A stretch of DNA of 64,000 bases from Xiphydria camelus (taxonomy: Eukaryota > Arthropoda > Insecta > Hymenoptera > Xiphydriidae): the NCBI GenBank assembly GCA_963678675.1, contig OY783191.1:15033096-15097095 (forward strand), written 5' to 3'. Every line of letters begins with the position of its first letter. Position 1 is the stretch's first letter. The notes under the pieces are model-generated. The model saw nothing but the letters and a program-made list of their open reading frames with translations, was not told where the DNA came from and did not search any database. Positions 46,433 through 56,547 of the stretch are shown here, piece by piece. The position numbers and the translations under genes are program-made.

Positions 46433-46973
46433 TCGCACTCCGGATCCTCACTGTGGCATCACAGTAACGTCACTCACAAGGAGAGTATTCGAGGTGTACC
46501 TCACCGATTTTCTTCATTCTGCGATATGTTGTAGTATATCAAAAAACATTAGACACGTATTTTTTTGTACGTGCTAATTCGGTCATTTAAGGGGTGAAAA
46601 TCACCCTTAAACTTGATCCCCAAAAACCAATTTTCTACGATTTCTCAAAAACTACATTGAATTTCTTAATGAAACAAATTGAATATTCGATAAGGAATAA
46701 TATTCAATTGGCAACTGTTTTTCTGAGTGGGGTCCATTGGACCCAATGTGACCACTACGTTATTTTTAGGAGGTGTGACCACTACGGGTTAATATATAAT
46801 ATTCCTACTTTAATAAATGCTCAAAAGTTGACACTATAGCTGGTATTTGGTATGATTTGTAATACAGAGAAGAATATAACAAAGGGCTTTGTAAGGCCAA
46901 GATATATTTTATAGAAGAAACAAACTGTGGCCTTCTCCGTAAAATAGGGCAACAAAACTATCGACAAATATAG

Positions 46974-47177
46974 CTATGTACCTTCAAAATACGTTGTACA
47001 GTTAATAATTGTTTTTCCAGACGCGTGGGATATATTAAATCTTCTTTGCTCCTTATCGTCCATTGTACAAACTTTACAATTATTTGAAATACATTTATCC
47101 ACACAGCACTTTAAAGATAAATCGACAGATCTCACTGTGTTGATCGCAAGAAGCAGCAGAACGAACCATACAGACAT
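46974..47177 (-). CDS. Small secreted Cys-rich peptide or first exon, unknown
   Basis: 67 residues. The N-terminus MSVWFVLLLLAINTVRS is a typical signal peptide (short N-region, hydrophobic core, small residues before the cut). The mature part VDLSLKCCVDKCISNNCKVC... has six cysteines, five of them within about 17 residues, and the sequence N-C-T near the end is a glycosylation sequon. Start context ACAAAAATG is favourable. It lies in DNA with no detectable repeat copies here, unlike most of the window. The last codons overlap GAAG|GTACAT, so it might instead be a first exon spliced onward. I recognise no family; a secreted or receptor-type N-terminus would fit. Confidence 0.45.
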   Translation of the reverse strand: MSVWFVLLLLAINTVRSVDLSLKCCVDKCISNNCKVCTMDDKEQRRFNISHASGKTIINCTTYFEGT

Positions 47178-47229
47178 TTTTGTAACGATGCGCCCATTCT
47201 TCTACGTTGACAAGCAACACCAGAATGAA

Positions 47230-48180
47230 CTCACACTGTCACTATAGGAAAATCTCTGGACATATTGGAAATTTACGAGTCACCTTAACCAATACATAGA
47301 GAGACGCGTCTGGCCTGCGGGTTGTTCTGACTCATGGGAATAAGCCGCGAGTGAAGGAGCTTCTGTTTGTTTTCACGGCCTTGAAGCTCTATCATCGAAT
47401 ACGAATATGTACAAATATCTATTTACTTTCTTATAAATGTGTACAGAGTGTCTTAAGCTCATCGGGCTTCCCGTTAACGGGTTATTCCTTGGGAAAATCA
47501 GGAATGAAAAATCTACTAATAAAATGTCGAAATATAAATATTTTTTTCAAATGGCAGGTCATTGAAATTATATTACACCCATAGTATACAAAATTTTACT
47601 TTTAGCATATATTGTTATATAATTTTTTCTTAAATCGAAACGTAATTTTTGGTAAAGTATCCTACTTCAATTTAGACCAAAAGTTCATGGACAACGAAAG
47701 GATCATTATTAAATTGTACATGTATAATTTTTCATATTCTCACATATTTTATTCGGAATTTCACCTTAAAGTTCCACCAGAAGCATATGATAAACAGGAG
47801 CTCCGATAGGGGCGAGAAATTCTGCATAGAGAGCGTTAACCTAACTACGGTGTTACTGGGTGTGTCGGCGCCAGCCAATACCGGGTCGACAGAACGGGTT
47901 AAATGAACTGCTCTCTGTTGCTCTTTTTTTCTTACCGCTTGGCATCATTATTTCGTCGTGAATGGCATAGCAACAAGTTCGTTGTCGGCGAACTTATTGT
48001 TAGCCACTCCTCTACCAATGGGAGAAGCGCTTGCGCTTTGCTTATGATAATACAATAGTGCGATGTGGTGGGGAAAAAAGGGGGAGTCTATTAAGAGCGA
48101 ACCGGAGACTCGCAGTTGGCTGGCGCCAACCACGGTGGCGTCAACGCTACCGATAATAAGGTAGATAAACACTCTGAAAA
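47230..48180. other. Mostly unique sequence, no recognisable gene
   Basis: Contains the upstream region of the small secreted frame (47178-47340), a weak acagagtgtcttaagctcat repeat near 47444, and AT-rich DNA. No frame with a recognisable motif. Confidence 0.45.
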
Positions 48181-48182
48181 TA

Positions 48183-48445
48183 CAGTAAAACCTCGTTTAT
48201 CACAACTCACACTTATTGCAAGTTTCACTTATTGCAAGACAGAAGTCTCGTTTATTGCAATCCCTTCGTCTCTCACCGCGCATGGTAGTTGCAACCCTTC
48301 CGACTTTCACCGCGCACGGTGGCCAATCACGAGCGACCAGTGCGAAATCGCCTTGAGTCGAGAAGCGGAGGTGGGAGCCCCTCTCGAGTTGCGATAAACG
48401 AGAGGCATACGATTCGAAGGGCTTGCAATAAACGAAGTTTTACGG
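48183..48445. mobile_element. Tigger-type MITE, 263 bp
   Basis: Ends CAGTAAAACCTCGTTTATC and mirror-like CCGTAAAACTTCGTTTATT, TA-flanked (48181-48182, 48446-48447). Subterminal gcaataaacg/cttattgc motifs repeat inside. Non-coding. Confidence 0.75.
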
Positions 48446-48457
48446 TACCGTACCGTA

Positions 48458-48675
48458 CACTCGTGCTCACGGAATCTGTCGCTGGTGACTTTTTTTAAAC
48501 CTTATTTTTAAACGTACTAACCAGTGAACAATTAATTCTCATGCCCTCATTAGCTACAGTGACGTCTACTCTCGTTAATGAAAGCACGAGGATTGATTAA
48601 TCATTGGTTAGTACGTTTAAAAATAACATTTAAAAAAAGTCACCAGCGACAGATTCCGTGAGCCCGGGTGTATGT
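48458..48675. mobile_element. MITE with GGAATCTGTCGCTGGTGAC arms, outer left end of the 11-kb palindrome
   Basis: Palindrome with arms of about 95 bp. Same family as 55691-55906 and 59180-59400, and as the outermost parts of 36300-39090. Confidence 0.8.
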
Positions 48676-49429
48676 ATCATTCCAAACAAAACAAGTTTAG
48701 ATACCCAGATAGCAAAGTGGCGCCACCGTGACTGCACACTGCTTTCACGCGGTGTATTCGAGTGCATGCACTGGGGTGTCCATCTGTCTGTGCACCGTGA
48801 AGCCACGCTGCAGTCACGCAGTGTGAGCACCGAGTGGAAGCACTGTGGCGTAACAGGGTGACTCCACAGTGCTTGTACTGTGAGATGATGGTGTAGACCC
48901 AGTGGCTTCGCTGTGAAGTTATCATATGGACTACAGGGATGTATTCTAATAAAATATTTATATTAAAAAACAACATTTCTTTTACTATTCCATTTATTAA
49001 ATGAACATATTGTAGCTGGAGATCCCAATATTAACATATCAAAATGTATTATCCGTCAATTCCCGGGAAAATTTATAATTAATTAAAAACTATCGAAGTT
49101 TTGGCCCTAAGCCACTTTATAGTATAGTCTTATTAGATATTCGCGAAACAATTTATTAGTGTCAGGATAAAACCGGTACCAATCGATAGGAAAAAATCTC
49201 CTGAATGACATATAGAAATGGGTAATCTTCAAATTGACGAGAAATAATGTAATTAATTAAAAACTACCTGTCAAAATCACATGCCAACAAATCGCGAAGC
49301 TATATTTTTTCTGTAACCAATTTCATAAATAAAAGTATCCCAATGTAGAGGAGAAAATTCTTTACAAATTTCAAGTCGGAACTTATAGTCTACGATACAC
49401 CGTTTTTGTGTAATAAATTATTATACATA

Positions 49430-49586
49430 TCGATACCTTACTTTGAAAACCTCGTAAGTGCAATTTTGGACAAAAATGCCATTTATAGCTTACTGCGTTA
49501 AGATTTAAAATCTGAACACACAGTAAGCTATAAATGGCATTTTTGTCAAAAATTGCACTTACGAGGTTTTCAAAGTAAGGTATCGA
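49430..49586. mobile_element. TA-inserting MITE, 157 bp, TCGATACCTTAC ends
   Basis: Perfect mirrored ends TCGATACCTTACTTTGAAAA, TA-flanked (49428-49429, 49587-49588). The right duplicate arm reads through at aacatatgtaattcaaat (near 58034) with a single TA. Confidence 0.85.
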
Positions 49587-49919
49587 TATGTAATTCAAAT
49601 TGGCTTAAATCGATCAGCTGATCGTTACGCGACGCTCCTTTATTACGCGTGCAACTAACGGAGGAAAGCGCGTTCCGCAATCTATTCAAATTTATACTCT
49701 TTTTCCTGGGCATCCTAGATTTACTCGATCAAAAAAATGAAGCTACCAATTTGTAGCGGGGAAAATTTACTATGAAATTGATGCAAGAACCTACTTGACA
49801 AAATGCACGGTTAATTTATAATAATTTTTTGAAAGTCCCGGTGTATGAAAGTACAATAAGCTGCGCATGGCGCGTTTTACGTGGTCGCCATGAGAACAGC
49901 TGATTGCTTGGCGAAATAT

Positions 49920-50752
49920 GCTCAGGGGTGCTATTCTCGACGCGTGGGAAATGCTTTTCGTGGACGAAATATTTTTCGTTAACGGACGTAAAATTTCGTC
50001 GATCACTTTCGTTAACGATTCGAATATCCCTTCCAAGATAGATCTCGTCAACGAAATTAATTTTCTCACACGAAAAATGTGTTTACATCCCTTAGCGACG
50101 TCTTCTTTTTAGAATCTCGTTTAATCACTTAGCAACGACCCGTCGCATCGGCCCACCACCTCGTCATGCAACTCACCGGCATACAAATACCAAACAACAT
50201 TCGTTGACGAAAACAGTGAGAACGACGAATGACAATTTCGTCAACGAAAAAAGTAATTTCGTTAACGAAGGAGTTTCGTATGGGAAAAAATTCCGTGTAC
50301 AAAATTTCTCAAACGAAATAATAATTCCGTTCACGAAATCGTTTCTAACGCGTTTTGGTTGAGAAATTTTGTACGCGAAATTTTTTCCCATACGCGCGAA
50401 ACTCCTTTGTTAACGAAATTACTTTTTTCGTTGACGAAAGTGTCATTCGTCGTTCTCGCTGTTTTCGTCAACGAATGGGTTTGGTATTTGTCCGGGGCGG
50501 TGGGCCGATGCGACGGGTCGTTGCTAAGTGATTAAACGAGATTCTAAAAAGAAGACGTCGCTAAGGGATGTAAACACATTTTTCGTGTGAGAAAATTAAT
50601 TTCATTGACGAGATCTATCTTGGAAGGAATTTTCGAATCGTTAACGAAAGTGATCGACGAAACTTTAAATCCGTTAACGAAAAATATCTCGTCCACGAAA
50701 AGCATTTCCCACGCGTCGAGAATAGCTCCCCTGAAATTACTTTCGTACACCG
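49920..50752. repeat. Palindrome packed with TTCGTTAACGAA-like motifs
   Basis: Left arm 49920-50335 and right arm about 50360-50745 mirror each other. About fifteen copies of a 12-base near-palindrome (TTCGTTAACGAA, TTCGTCAACGAA, TTCGTTGACGAA) are spread through it. The right arm joins the captured kinase exon. The motif contains no stop codon in some frames, which explains the open frames at 49918-50112 and 50544-50740. Confidence 0.8.
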
Positions 50753-51708
50753 TGTTCATTTCCCGCATGTCTCCCTTGAGCTTCTCCATCACCACGAATA
50801 TCCTCTCCGGCGTCTCGAACATCCTCTCGAGATTGACGACTCCGCTGTGGGAGAGATTCTGCAGGATGGCTACTTCGTTCTTGAGCTGGGCCTTTTGCTC
50901 GGTGGGAAAACGCAGCTTGTCGATCACCTTTATCGCCATCGCGCGGCCGGTCTTGCGATGAACTCCGCCGTAGATGATACCAAATTAACCCGAGCCAAGA
51001 ACTTCGTCCGGGAAGATGTGATAGAGCTGTGACATGTCGGTTACGCGTTCCTCTGGCTCGGTTGTCGACTGCTCCTACCGACCTGTGGAAAACGACGCGT
51101 GTTTTTCGGTATAGCGTCGGTACGCGTTCGCGCGCACACTCGCGAGCTCTGAACGTACTTGCCGATCCGGAGGTGACGGGCATCAATGCCTGCCTGATAT
51201 TCGTTTTCCAGGTCCTCGCCAAGTGAGCGCCAACGCCACTTTCCGGCGGTGGAAGCTGACCACTAGCACCTCCGTAGAGGGGATCTTCGCCGACGTAGTA
51301 ATCGACGTTGGCCGTTCTCAATTCGAAACAATGCATCGTGCCTGGAAGGAGAGAACGCGCGCGTTGTACATCGACTAAACGCGCACAGACAATTTCTAAC
51401 GATATACATATGTACTCACGAGAATGTTGTTCCCTGGCGGCGGCGACGACTAGAATTTCAGCCAACGGAATCTCTTTGAAGTACTTGGAACTGCTGTCGC
51501 TTTGGAACAGAATTATGGCCTTTGTGTCCAATCGCCAGTAATGTCTCTTCCTCTGAAAACACGCGCGCCTTAATGATGGGGGAAGCGAAACCGAATCAGC
51601 GCCACGTCGTCAACCTACCATCGGATCGCGATTCGTCGAGTGCACCATCCATCCTTCCTTCAGGATCTTGGAGCCGCGTCGTTTCATGTGCTTGGCGCTT
51701 TGAACTAT
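50752..51708 (-). pseudogene. PKD: Protein kinase D gene fragment (PH domain to kinase start), left-arm copy
   Basis: Four exons with introns kept. Exon a (51619-51705) gives [20 protein letters not shown]; exon b (51420-51552) [20 protein letters not shown] ... EIPLAEIL, together the PH domain. Exon c (51159-51341) gives [20 protein letters not shown] ... TWKTNIRQALMPVTS. Exon d (51082 down to about 50752) gives [16 protein letters not shown], a TAA stop (50985-50987) in place of Q, then [20 protein letters not shown] with the glycine loop and catalytic lysine, to [18 protein letters not shown]. In animals PKD is a diacylglycerol-activated Ser/Thr kinase. Its two C1 domains and the rest of the kinase are absent here, and a TAG lies at the start of exon d. 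Not functional. Confidence 0.9.
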
Positions 51709-51977
51709 TCACATCAGCGGTATATTGTTACTCGGCGATGAGCTGCACCTGCGTTATCGCGTACGAGGTACCAAGTGTGACGGAGGGAGTGATGGAGAAG
51801 AAAAAAAGATAAAGTATCGCAAGTGTCGAGATACGACGTTGATTGAATAATTACCTCGATGGTCTGGAATTTTGAAATTCGTCGGAAGATGCGTCGTCAT
51901 GGCACGGAACGAGGTCCTACGGAAATATCATACGCCTAAAACGATTCTTAGTGCGCTTTCCTCGTGTTTCCTTGTGT

Positions 51978-52480
51978 TTATGCGATTAGAGGGGGGATGA
52001 TGACAGGTTGGCTTATTGTCACTTCGCTGTAGACTCCCAGCATAGCTCGGTCGTTCGCAAGGGCCTCTTCGGTGTCCCGGAGCTCCCGAGGCGGTTTCTC
52101 GCGAGGGTCGTTCGTCTGGTGTTTCTCTGCTGGCCTTTGCGGTCTTTCATCAACCGACGCTATGTAGCGGCGGCCATGATGGCGTTCGTGCCACGAGGGA
52201 ACTCGATACGACAGACTTCGTAATCGTTGCATACTGCCTAAACGCCGGCCTCGCCGCACTTCCATTTCACTTATTCGCACTGCTCCGTGAACACCACCAT
52301 GCACTTTTTATCGCACTCACTCGCGAAAAACCCGACTAAAGTTCCGAATTTCGTAGGAGCGATCCGCCACACGTCCGCACTGCTCGACCACCGAACCTTT
52401 AAATTTAATTATTACGAACACGCGTTCCCTGCGTATTAAAATGATTGAGTTAACCCCCGTACTAAAATCTTGAAATTTGC
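51978..52480 (-). pseudogene. 5' block of the captured fragment, left copy
   Basis: Shares with 55910-56400 a segment that looks like a transcript 5' region: ggttcggtggtcgagcagtg, then gtgcgataaaaagtgcatgg, and a long open frame in the arm (MEVRRGRRLGSMQRLRSLSY ... TEEALANDRAMLGVYSEV) not conserved as a frame in the other copy. I cannot place it in PKD; it may be an untranslated first exon of the same or another host gene. Confidence 0.4.
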
Positions 52481-52639
52481 GTAAAACTATGTTGGCGTGC
52501 CGCGGGAGCTGCGTGTTCCGCAGCGAATTCATTAATTCGTTAACAATTTTGTGAAGACAGTGAATTTACCGATATTCATGGTCGGTAAATTTACGAAGTG
52601 TGCACGTCGAAAAGGCACCGTGACTGCACTGAGTGTAAC

Positions 52640-52800
52640 CACTGTGTCTTTATCCTGTGAACCACTCCGTGTGCTCACTGTGTAGCCACGGTGCTTTTAG
52701 TTTGTGTACGCCACGCGATCACGCCACGGTGAGACCACAGTGGTGCCACTACGTGGCAGCACTGCGTGCGGCTAGCGTGTAAATCCACGCTTTGCTGTCG
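52640..52800. repeat. CACTGTG-family copy ending ctttgctgtcggggta
   Basis: Dense CACTGTG/CACGGTG motifs; right boundary CCACGCTTTGCTGTCGGGG is the mirrored form of the CCCCGATAGCAAAGTGG end. Confidence 0.7.
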
Positions 52801-53874
52801 GGGTACTGACATGGCCAATACTTTACCGACGGTCGAGAATTTGATAGTAAGAGTTGGCTTGAAAAGAGTGCGCTGTGTGTGCTGCGTGAGAGCGAAAAGT
52901 GTCAAACGTCTGATTTCCCGATAGCTGTCAATTCGGGAGATCGAAGTGTTTCGTCTATTAGGTTCGTTCGCACAGCAGTCAGAAACCGTTGGCAATTGGA
53001 CGACGCATGCGCAGTTCGTTAAAAGCGAACCCAACACCCAACAACGACAGGAGCAAACCCAAACTGCTGATCGAAAGTTAGGTGTTCATACAGAAAAAAT
53101 CAGGAGTCAGAACCCGATTTCCAACCGTCAGAAAAATCCGCTGACTCTCACCAAATTTTTGGTTTGGAGTCTGCGCAGTGCGTGCTCCTTATTTCTGTTT
53201 GTGTCTAACCTCAACTTTATGCATTTTCTTCACTGAGCTATGCTGTGCATCGGTTGACGGTTTTATGATAGTAACAGTTTAGGTTATGTGAAAAATTTCA
53301 CGTGTAAAATTGCATGATTAGGGTAAACGGGGTAAACCATCCAGTTATTGGACACTGCACTTATTGGACAGTCTGATTTAAATAATAAAAAAACAAGATT
53401 TCTAGTTTTTACTTAAATAAATATTATCAAAACCGTACCTGGCTTATTAATTCTTGACTGTCCAATAACTAAGTTTTTGACTTTATCCCAGTTTTTTATT
53501 GTTGAAAATTATATTCTTTCAAACTTAAGATTGTAAGTTACTAGAATGTAAAGCCAATATATTTTCAATTAAAACAAGCCACTACTCATATCTCTAGGTA
53601 GAAAAATATCTTCTTAATACGGTCTCAAATGTTGTTAAATGCTTAAGTCGGAATGCGTCGCTACTTCTCCTTATAAACGAATTAAATAGCGGACGCGGTT
53701 GGCGGTGATTAGCACAGTGATTTCGATGATGCGTGATTAATTAGGAACCGTCCCGTAATTAGCCTTCCAGGAAAGATACGGGACTGCGAGCGCATTCACA
53801 GCCCCTGTTTGACCTTAATAGAGATCCTTACATAGTAGTAATAAAATATATTAGAGTAATAAGTATTTACCCTA

Positions 53875-54020
53875 CTGAAAAATTTCATGTGTAAAATTGT
53901 ATGATTAATCGTATGTTAAATTTCGCGATAAATATTATGTCAAATTATATGTTAAATTACATGTTAAATCACATGATAAATTACATGTTAAATTGTATGG
54001 TAAATCCCATGTAAAAATCA
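53875..54020. repeat. Tandem array of a 15-17 base AT-rich unit
   Basis: Units of the form ttaaattacatgttaaat and tgataaattacatg follow one another with small changes (about eight units). Confidence 0.7.
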
Positions 54021-54356
54021 ATCAACTTTCACATGCTATTTAACACTCTATGTAACACGTGATTTAACACATTTTGTCAGGCCTTTCTTAATATTCTGTT
54101 ATAATTTTTTCTGTTAGACAAATTTTACGTTAACATCTGTTTTTGATAAATTTATTAGTACAATTTTTATTTACTATGGAACAATTAATTTATCAGCCAG
54201 ATTAAAAAAAGGTAATATACACACAAAGAGAGATGCAGAAAAGAACAAACATAATGTTATAGGCTAAAAGGAACATCGTAAGTAAAAAATATAAGTATAC
54301 AAAGATTAAAGTATGTATAAATATCGCCAGAATATAGATGACAGAAAAACGCGATA

Positions 54357-54591
54357 TGAGCCGTTGAAAACCAGAATGGTGTAAGTCACATTTCATGTAA
54401 GCTAAGATTATTTGAGTGCAAAATTAAGCACAATTTGAAAAATCTGTCTAGATGATACAAACAGATATTTTAAATGGTACATATGTTTTATATCATCTAG
54501 ACAGATTTTTCAAATTGTACTTAACTTTGCAGTCAAATAATCTCAGCTTACATTAAATGTGACTTACACTATTCTGGTTTTCAACGGCTCA
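54357..54591. mobile_element. TGAGCCGTTGAAAACCAGAA palindromic MITE, copy 2
   Basis: Uninterrupted 235-bp palindrome, TA-flanked (54355-54356, 54592-54593). Reference for the nested insertion in the copy at 41814-42288. Confidence 0.85.
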
Positions 54592-54884
54592 TATGTAAAA
54601 GAATATAAAAGGAACAATATCGTGCAGAACGTTATCGTAGAAATTGCATGGCCAATGCACTGGAGAAAACTTGCACACTGCTTTCAAATGGTAGATATCG
54701 TTGTCGAAGTCTTCAGATGTGGAGCCAAATCTTCAATGACGACTGGATTGCTCTGCATGGTCGGTCCTGCGATGTAGCCCGTGCTCTTATACTCCTTTCT
54801 CTGATCTGAAATACCAATTCGATATCATACTCCTCATAAAATATTAATTTTTTTTTTCGCTGACTACTGTTAAACTCAGGGATG

Positions 54885-55046
54885 TTATTCACTCGATAGC
54901 CCAGCTGTCGCGCCGACCAATGCCTCCAGTCTCCTTTCCATGTTGCTTCGCCTCCGAGGCGATGAAATATCTGACCTTCCTGAAGCTCGCGTACAGCCTC
55001 CAGTCAATTCTTTCATTTTGGCTGCATCGATGAAGCTAATCTGCAA
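54885..55046 (-). pseudogene. Exon-like fragment (RIDWRLYASFRKVRYFIASE)
   Basis: On the minus strand, after a tract ending in ATATTGCAG, one frame reads CSQNERIDWRLYASFRKV then RYFIASEAKQHGKETGGIG and stops at about 54895. It looks like natural protein more than the other frames do, although a different frame is longer from an ATG. No family recognised. Confidence 0.25.
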
Positions 55047-55690
55047 TATGATGAAAGACGAGCACATGAAACGATAAAGAAACTAATTCATCTATCTGCC
55101 TCCTGCAAATAATTTCATTACATTAATTATTAATACTTATCCTTTTATGCAGGCGCAGCTGGATAATCCTTATTTTCCGCTTGTAAGTGCTTATTCCAAA
55201 GATCTTGCCCCGAATGTTTTAATTAATAACACGCGTTAACGTTAAACGCTGATGAACGAATCACATGCGAATCGAACTGACAGCTCGCAGACGCTCGCCT
55301 TCTTCCGTGGTGTCGATGGAGGTTATGTCACGATATGTAAAGTATAAAGTCAACAAGTTCACGCCAGGTGGCAGATAAATCGCTGAAAATCGCCATTCGC
55401 AGAGCACAAAATCAGAATTCAGTTGGAAATCGGTTTTCAACCGCACATGCGCAGAAAAAAATTTCCAACCAGTCATAAACTGCGCTGTGCGAACGAACCT
55501 AGTGCTTACACTCGGTGCAGTCACGGTGCCTTTTCGACGTGCACTCTTCGTAAATTTACCGACCATGAATATCGGTAAATTCACTGTCTTCACAAAATAA
55601 TTAACACGTTCGCTGCGAAACAAGCGGCTCCCGCGTGAGGTGGCTGTGCCTCCTGGGAGGATCACGCGGCTCCCGCGGCACGCCAACATA

Positions 55691-55906
55691 TGTACACCCA
55701 GGGACACGGCATCTGTCGCTGGTGACTTTTTTTAAACGTTATTTTTAAACGTACTAACCAATAATTAATAATCCTCATGCTTTCATTAACGAGAGTAGAC
55801 GCCACCGTAGCTAATGAGCGCATGAGAATTAATTATTCATTGGTTAGTACGTTTAAAAATAACGTTTAAAAAAAGTCACCAGCGACAGATGCCGTGTCCC
55901 TGGGTG
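55691..55906. mobile_element. TA-inserting MITE, TACACCCAGGGACACGGC arms, 216 bp
   Basis: Mirrored arms of about 95 bp, TA at 55689-55690 and 55907-55908. The left duplicate arm (52488-52489) has the same flanks (cgccaaca, gttttacg) joined by one TA: a clean empty site. Confidence 0.85.
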
Positions 55907-55909
55907 TAG

Positions 55910-56400
55910 TTTTACGAAAATTTCAAGATTTTAGTACGGGGGTTAACTCAATCATTTTGATAAGCAGGGAACGTGTTCGTAATTAAATTTAAAGGTTCGG
56001 TGGTCGAGCAGTGCGGACGTGGCGGATCGCTCCTACAAAATTCGGAACTTTAGTCGGGTTTTTCGCGAGTGAGTGCGATAAAAAGTGCATGGTGGTGTTC
56101 GCGGAGCAGTGCGAAGCATCACTGAGTGAAGTAGAAGTGCGGCGAGGCCGGCGTTTAGGAGTTATTCGACGATTATATACGAAGTCTGCCGTGTCGAGTT
56201 CCCTCGTGGCACGGACGCCATCATGGCCGCCGCTACATAGCGTCGGTTGACGAAAGACCGCAAGGGCCAGCAGAGAGACATCGGACGAGCGACCCTCGCG
56301 AGAAGCCGCCTCGGGAGCTCCAGGACACCGAAGAGGCCCTTGCGAACGACCGAGCTATGCTGGGAATCTACAGTGAGGTGATAACTACGCGTAACAAGTT
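55910..56400 (+). pseudogene. 5' block of the captured fragment, right copy
   Basis: Mirror of 51978-52480. An open frame MRTWRIAPTKFGTLVGFFAS runs through to about 56250 but its left-copy equivalent is interrupted, so coding status is doubtful. Followed by about 130 bp (56400-56530) not present in the left copy. Confidence 0.4.
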
Positions 56401-56547
56401 GCGACGCGTGCGAATGGCGGCCGACGTGACGCCGTCGCAAAGTCGCGCCCGCGACTATATTTCCAGTTATAGGTACTGTGCGCGGATGGGCTGATCGAAC
56501 CCTCAGTGCTGCCTGAAAATACACACGGAAGGGAAGGAACGACCCCC

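Larger units (their letters stand above)
48676..52640. repeat. Left arm of an inverted duplication about 11 kb across
   Basis: Mirrored by 55500-59180 on the right: CACTGTG-family DNA (48700-48900 with 58970-59175), an AT-rich block (48900-49420 with 58175-58960), the gtcccggtgtatgaaagtac segment (49840 with 57580), kinase exons (50752-51708 with 56548-57450), the 5' block (51980-52500 with 55905-56400), and the ccgatattcatggtcggtaa hairpin (52570 with 55570). Arms differ by substitutions and by separate insertions (49430-49586 left; 58483-58760 and 55691-55906 right). Confidence 0.85.
52959..55502. mobile_element. Possible 2.5-kb element with TAGGTTCGTTCGCACAGC ends
   Basis: Left TAGGTTCGTTCGCACAGC at 52959 is mirrored by GCTGTGCGAACGAACCTA at about 55485-55502, and both are followed inward by a gcatgcgcag-like motif. 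The element fills the spacer of the 11-kb inverted duplication. No transposase found inside. Confidence 0.5.

Noticed and set aside
46480..46850. 81-codon frame at 46594-46839 (MKITLKLDPQKPIFYDFSKT)
   Set aside because: No recognisable motif and a composition like translated AT-rich spacer; not enough to call a gene.
49918..50740. Open frames reading FVN...SSITFVND...[12 protein letters not shown] in both arms
   Set aside because: They arise from the stop-free TTCGTTAACGAA motif array and mirror each other; the joined kinase sequence is separate.
53875..54020. CRISPR-like array
   Set aside because: Repeat units follow each other without unique spacers and the genome is animal; it is a simple tandem repeat.
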